A stretch of DNA of 64,000 nucleotides from Anodontia alba. Lineage: Eukaryota > Mollusca > Bivalvia > Lucinida > Lucinidae. The stretch spans positions 125,586,803 to 125,650,802 of the forward strand of contig OZ024824.1 of assembly GCA_964016985.1 (NCBI GenBank), given 5' to 3'. Below, piece after piece: positions 60,600-64,000 of this stretch. The number at the start of each line of letters is the position of its first letter. Position 1 is the first letter of the stretch. Position numbers and translations under genes: made by a program. The notes beneath the pieces were generated by a model. It made no database searches, had not been told where the DNA came from, and saw only the letters and a program-made list of their open reading frames with translations.

Positions 60600-61020
60600 A
60601 GTAACCAATGATTCTTTAAAGGGGAACGCAATGTAAGTTGTAAGTATATCTTGGAGTAAAGTGCTTAACAAGCCATTTATTTTGATGCAAGAATTTTCAA
60701 AATCGGCCTAGAAAAAAGGAAGATTCTGATACTATACCTTCCAATATTGTTGATCAGTAGCCAGTGTGACAAGCAATCATTTCCCACAAAATAAACCAAC
60801 TTTATGAGAATAACTACCTTTATGAAACGAATTTTAATTTTTATGAAACCTCATTAAATATTCAAAATGGGTGGGCCCATTCCACCAATGTTAATATATT
60901 CAGTTGTCTATAACTTACTTAATTTTCCAGCGATTTTTATCAAATTTGTGTCAAAATTCATTGTTTGTAAAGTTCTTTACTTTAAAGCACAATACCTTTT
61001 AAGGTTGTGTTCCCCTTTAA
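60600..61020. repeat. Inverted-end repeat TTTAAAGGGGAACGCAA
   Basis: TTTAAAGGGGAACGCAATGT at 60613 and GGTTGTGTTCCCCTTTAAG at about 61001 form inverted ends of a roughly 400 bp AT-rich segment with AGTAAAGTGCTT / AGTTCTTTACTTTAAAG inside. Confidence 0.65.
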
Positions 61021-61165
61021 GCCCACAGTAAAGCTCCTGATCAGACTGCATGGATCAGCAGGCTGCTCTGGTCCTTCATTGTAGGCATATGCCCATAGAC
61101 ACAGTTTCACATGACACAGCCCATTTGGTCATTTTCAATGATGTTTTGAGACGACAATTGAAATG

Positions 61166-61379
61166 TTAATCCTTGTCCTGCTGAACCCAGATATGCCCTG
61201 CCTTTGCAAACAGTGTAGAACCAGATCAGTTGGCTTCTGAAGAAGCCAACTGATCTGGATCTGCACTGTTTGCCCGTCAGTATGTGAATTTGTAGCAAGA
61301 ATTTGGATTAAGTAATGCGATTGGCTGACAATTAGAAATGGGTGTGGCATCTTATTTCATTCAGTATGACAAGGGTTAA
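61166..61379 (-). mobile_element. Family A MITE
   Basis: TTAATCCTTGTCCTGCTGAA to TTCAGTATGACAAGGGTTAA; hairpin TTGGCTTCTGAAGAAGCCAA perfect. Confidence 0.88.
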
Positions 61380-61529
61380 TTCCCTATTTTTGAGAAGACA
61401 CAAGTTAATGTCTAGCCCTGTATTCAAGGAAAAATAAGAAAATCAGCTTTTAAGCTTTATTTTCAGGGAAAATATAAGTGATAAAATGTTGTTTGCTGCT
61501 TCTGCCATTTTCATTTTATAATAGACAAT

Positions 61530-61910
61530 TCTGAGAGGGATATGCAGATAAATATTTTTTCTAATTTCTCCACAAAAACGTACATTTGTATATTGAGAGT
61601 ACTCATTAACCCATTGTAGTCGGGAGACCCGTAAAAGGGTAACTGGCAAACAGGGCAGACCCAGATCAGACGCCGCAGAACGCGGCGTCTGATCAGGGTC
61701 TCCACTATTTGCAAATAGTTTAGCCATTTTTCTTTAGGAATATGTAAATCTCATAGCCGGGTGTACCTAGAATTGAAAGTGGACTCTTCCAATATATATC
61801 GTGAGGGAGAGTCTATTTCATATACAATGGGTTAAAAGGGCCTTGGCAAAGTACTTCTGATAAGTATATACAACATATGTTTTTATGGAGATATAAGAAA
61901 ACTCGTTTCT
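61530..61910. mobile_element. Family C MITE interrupted by a family B element
   Basis: Left ATTTTTTCTAATTTCTCCAC and TATTGAGAGTACTCAT; right AAAGTACTTCTGATAAGTAT and GGAGATATAAGAAAAC. The B copy sits at the ATTAGAAG position of the hairpin. Confidence 0.7.
61606..61835 (+). mobile_element. Family B MITE, complete
   Basis: TTAACCCATTGTAGTCGGGA to TATACAATGGGTTAA; hairpin AGATCAGACGCCGCAGAACG / CGGCGTCTGATCAGGG. Confidence 0.85.
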
Positions 61911-61911
61911 G

Positions 61912-62112
61912 TTTAACCACTATCACCCTCTGGGCATATTCAGCAGACGGCAAATTGATAATATTTTTCTTTCTTTTTTTTTCTCATAAAATAGGCTTTG
62001 ACATTTCATGCAAATTTCAAAATGAAATGTCAAAGCCTATTTTCTGGAAAAAAAATAAAAAAAATTCAAAATGTTGTCTGCTGAAATTTTACCCAGAGTG
62101 CTAAGTGTTTAT
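61912..62112. mobile_element. Family H MITE
   Basis: TTAACCACTATCACCCTCTG, TTTGACATTTCATGCAAATT / AATGAAATGTCAAAGCC, GCTGAAATTTTACCCAGAGT. Confidence 0.75.
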
Positions 62113-62261
62113 AAAATGCTTTAGCTGGAGCTACATGATACTGTCTTTACTATAATTGTCTTCATGAATGATATCTATCTGTTCGAACATAATAATGTAA
62201 ATATAGCCCAGAGCAGTCAGCCAATCAGATCTAATGTAACAGCTTAAAACTTTGTATGCTT

Positions 62262-62465
62262 CGTAAATCCAGATAAGGTCCTTTTTTCAACCAAAATTAT
62301 TGATATTTTTTCATTTCCTCAAAAAAAAATACATATTGTGTGTATTCATTATAAGTACATTGTTGAGGCACGCCTAATGAGTACCATAACATATGTTCTC
62401 ATGGAGAAATAAGAAAAATATTTAAATATATCTCCGGACACTTGTCTTACCTGGAGCTATGTGTG
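62262..62465. mobile_element. Family C MITE, diverged
   Basis: AAATCCAGATAAGGTCCTTT to CTTACCTGGAGCTATG; hairpin ATTGTGTGTATTCATTATAA / GCCTAATGAGTACCATAA. Confidence 0.7.
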
Positions 62466-62639
62466 TAACATGTAGTATGTGTGACGGTGACAATCGTAGT
62501 ATTACTGATACTTAACATATACAGCTCGCAATAAAATTGAAATAAAAAGAGACTTAACTTTGTGAGGGGACTTTACTTTGTGGCTGCTTGATAGATCAAA
62601 TATAGTGTATTAGACTTTAGCTTATCAAGTTCAAATATC

Positions 62640-62815
62640 GACAGATAAAATTTTTATTTTTCTTTGAAAGTAGGGCTTGACATTTCATTCAAATTTTCTC
62701 CATTAAAAGCAGTTTGAGACAATTTGGATGAAACATCAGTCCTAATTTTCTAGGGAAAATAGAACATTTCACTCATTGTCATTTATCTGTTTGGTCTTGA
62801 GAGTGCTAAAGGTTA
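62640..62815. repeat. Family H relic
   Basis: GGCTTGACATTTCATTCAAA, GACAATTTGGATGAAACATC, TCTTGAGAGTGCTAAAGGTT. Confidence 0.55.
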
Positions 62816-63135
62816 TATAAATATTTGTCAATAGTGTAGGACTAAATTTGGAATCTTATTAAGAAAAGTGTGTAGGTAATGTTGGACAGGTTTCATACCC
62901 AGTAGGATTAGGCTGGCGGACAAAGGTAAAGTTTTGATAATAAACTGCACTATAAGATAAAATAACACCATATCCATTAACATAGTTTAACCCATGAATG
63001 CCCAGTGGTCTGGGCCAAAATTTGTAGACTCAGATCAGATGCCACATAATGTGGCTTTTGATCAAGGTCTACACTGTTTTCCATGACATAAAAAATATGC
63101 AAAAACAGAAGCAATTAATCCTTTAATATTCTGTG

Positions 63136-63178
63136 GGGAGGGGGGGGTGGGGGGTGGGGGGGGGGGGGGGGGGGGGAG
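63136..63178 (+). repeat. G-rich tract
   Basis: Runs of G broken only by single T or A over about 43 bases; G-quadruplex potential. Confidence 0.9.
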
Positions 63179-63425
63179 TCATTTGTAGGATTGCTTGATT
63201 GCCTGTCAGGATCTTCCAGAAACAAGGCTCATCCCTAATAGGTCTAGGTTTTCTGATCTAGGAGGAATGTGCTTGAACACAAACCTCTCTTTTGTCTGGG
63301 TTTAAAGTCAGACAGTGAAATTATTTGCTAAATTCACATCAAGATTTCACTGTCTTCTGATTTTCCACTTTTTGGTCTCAGCCCATCAGGCCTATTATGC
63401 CACTCAGAAATTTCAATGTTAACCC

Positions 63426-63609
63426 TTAACCCTTGTTCTGCTGAACCCGGATTGCCCTGTCTTTGTCTGAAGAAGCCAACTGATCTGGATCTGCACTGTT
63501 TGACATTAAGTAAGTGAATTTATAGCAACAATTCTGATCAAGTAATCTGATTGGCTGTAAATTGGAAGTGGGCGTGGCATCTTAATTTATTCAGCAGGAC
63601 AAGGGTTAA
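63426..63609 (-). mobile_element. Family A MITE, left hairpin arm deleted
   Basis: TTAACCCTTGTTCTGCTGAA to TTCAGCAGGACAAGGGTTAA; jumps from CCCTGTCTTTG to CTGAAGAAGCCAACTGATCT. Confidence 0.85.
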
Positions 63610-63790
63610 AGTGTTTATCACAACTGCAGCAGATGACATTTTGATTTCTTTTTGTATTTTTCTGAGAAAATGAGATGACATTTCATGTAAATTGTCTGCC
63701 CAGCAGATGATTCACATGAAATGCCAAGTCTTATTTTCTCAGAAAAATAATTAGAATGTCATCTGCTACAATTTTGCTTGGACTTTATAA
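63606..63790. mobile_element. Family I MITE sharing its TTAA with the preceding A copy
   Basis: TTAAAGTGTTTATCACAACT, hairpin GACATTTCATGTAAATTGTC / ATGATTCACATGAAATGCCA, ATTTTGCTTGGACTTTATAA. Confidence 0.7.
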
Positions 63791-64000
63791 CCCATTGTAG
63801 TCAGGAGACCTGTTAAAGGGTAACTGACAAACAGTGCAGACTCAGATCAGATGCCGCAGAATGTGGTGTCTGATCAGGGTCTCCACTGTTTGCAAATAGT
63901 TTAGCCATTTTTCTCTAGGAATATGTAAAATCTCATAGCCGGACGTACCTAAAATTGAAATTGGACTCTTCCAATATCTAGTGTGGGAAGGTCTATTCAG
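63786..64000 (+). mobile_element. Family B MITE, cut by the window end
   Basis: TATAACCCATTGTAGTCAGG, hairpin AGATCAGATGCCGCAGAATG / GGTGTCTGATCAGGG, TGGACTCTTCCAATATCTAG, GGTCTATTCAG at the last base. Confidence 0.8.

Overview
The window is animal nuclear DNA: split genes with GT-AG introns, AT-rich non-coding sequence, tRNA-derived SINEs, a pogo-type transposase, LINE reverse-transcriptase relics, and very dense hairpin-type miniature inverted-repeat elements (MITEs). Repeat styles such as hairpin MITEs and elements carrying short satellite arrays suggest a mollusc, probably a bivalve. That is an inference from repeat character and protein similarity; no marker in the window proves it.

Positions 249-37504 (minus strand) hold most of one host gene, CDC5L (yeast Cef1), the Myb/SANT core subunit of the spliceosomal Prp19/CDC5L complex. 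Fourteen coding exons can be placed to the base. All junctions agree with GT-AG and phase is kept throughout, giving 528 complete codons. The missing C-terminal third (human CDC5L is about 802 residues) lies beyond position 1. The introns are filled with repeats, and intron 1 alone is about 14 kb.

Intron 1 contains (a) an apparently intact pogo/Tigger-like DDE transposase with a C-terminal PHD finger, in an element of about 3.1 kb with imperfect inverted ends, just inside exon 1; and (b) an 8.6 kb mirrored, foldback-like structure at 25380-33944, whose two arms carry the same repeat families in opposite order and whose ends match an 850 bp element in intron 2.

Positions 37.5-64 kb lie upstream of CDC5L. 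No host exon was recognised there. The region holds LINE reverse-transcriptase fragments (44.8-46.4 kb), satellite-bearing elements (41.3-44.0 kb with a near-perfect 1107 bp duplication; 47.1-47.6 kb; 54.6-56.6 kb), a 60 bp minisatellite (58.5-59.3 kb), simple repeats and many MITEs.

Repeat families are named here with letters. A: ends TTAACCCTTGTCCTGCTGAA, TTAA-bounded, piggyBac-like. B: ends TTAACCCATTGTAGTC. C: ends CATAGCTCCAGATAAG with a core GTGGGTACTCATTAGAAG. D: ends TCCATTACGAAAACATGCC. E: TA-bounded CAGTCGAAC. F: TA-bounded CGGTAGATTTCCTATTAG. H: TTAAC(G/C)CTTAGCACTC with a core GACATTTCATGCAAATTGTC. I: AAGCGCCAAGCAAAATT with a core GACATTTCATGTGAATTGTC. J: B-like with a different tail. 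L: CAGGGCCCAGTTGTTCAAAG. The most unusual pattern is that families with different ends share the same central hairpin modules. Two A copies in opposite orientation also closely bracket CDC5L exon 4.
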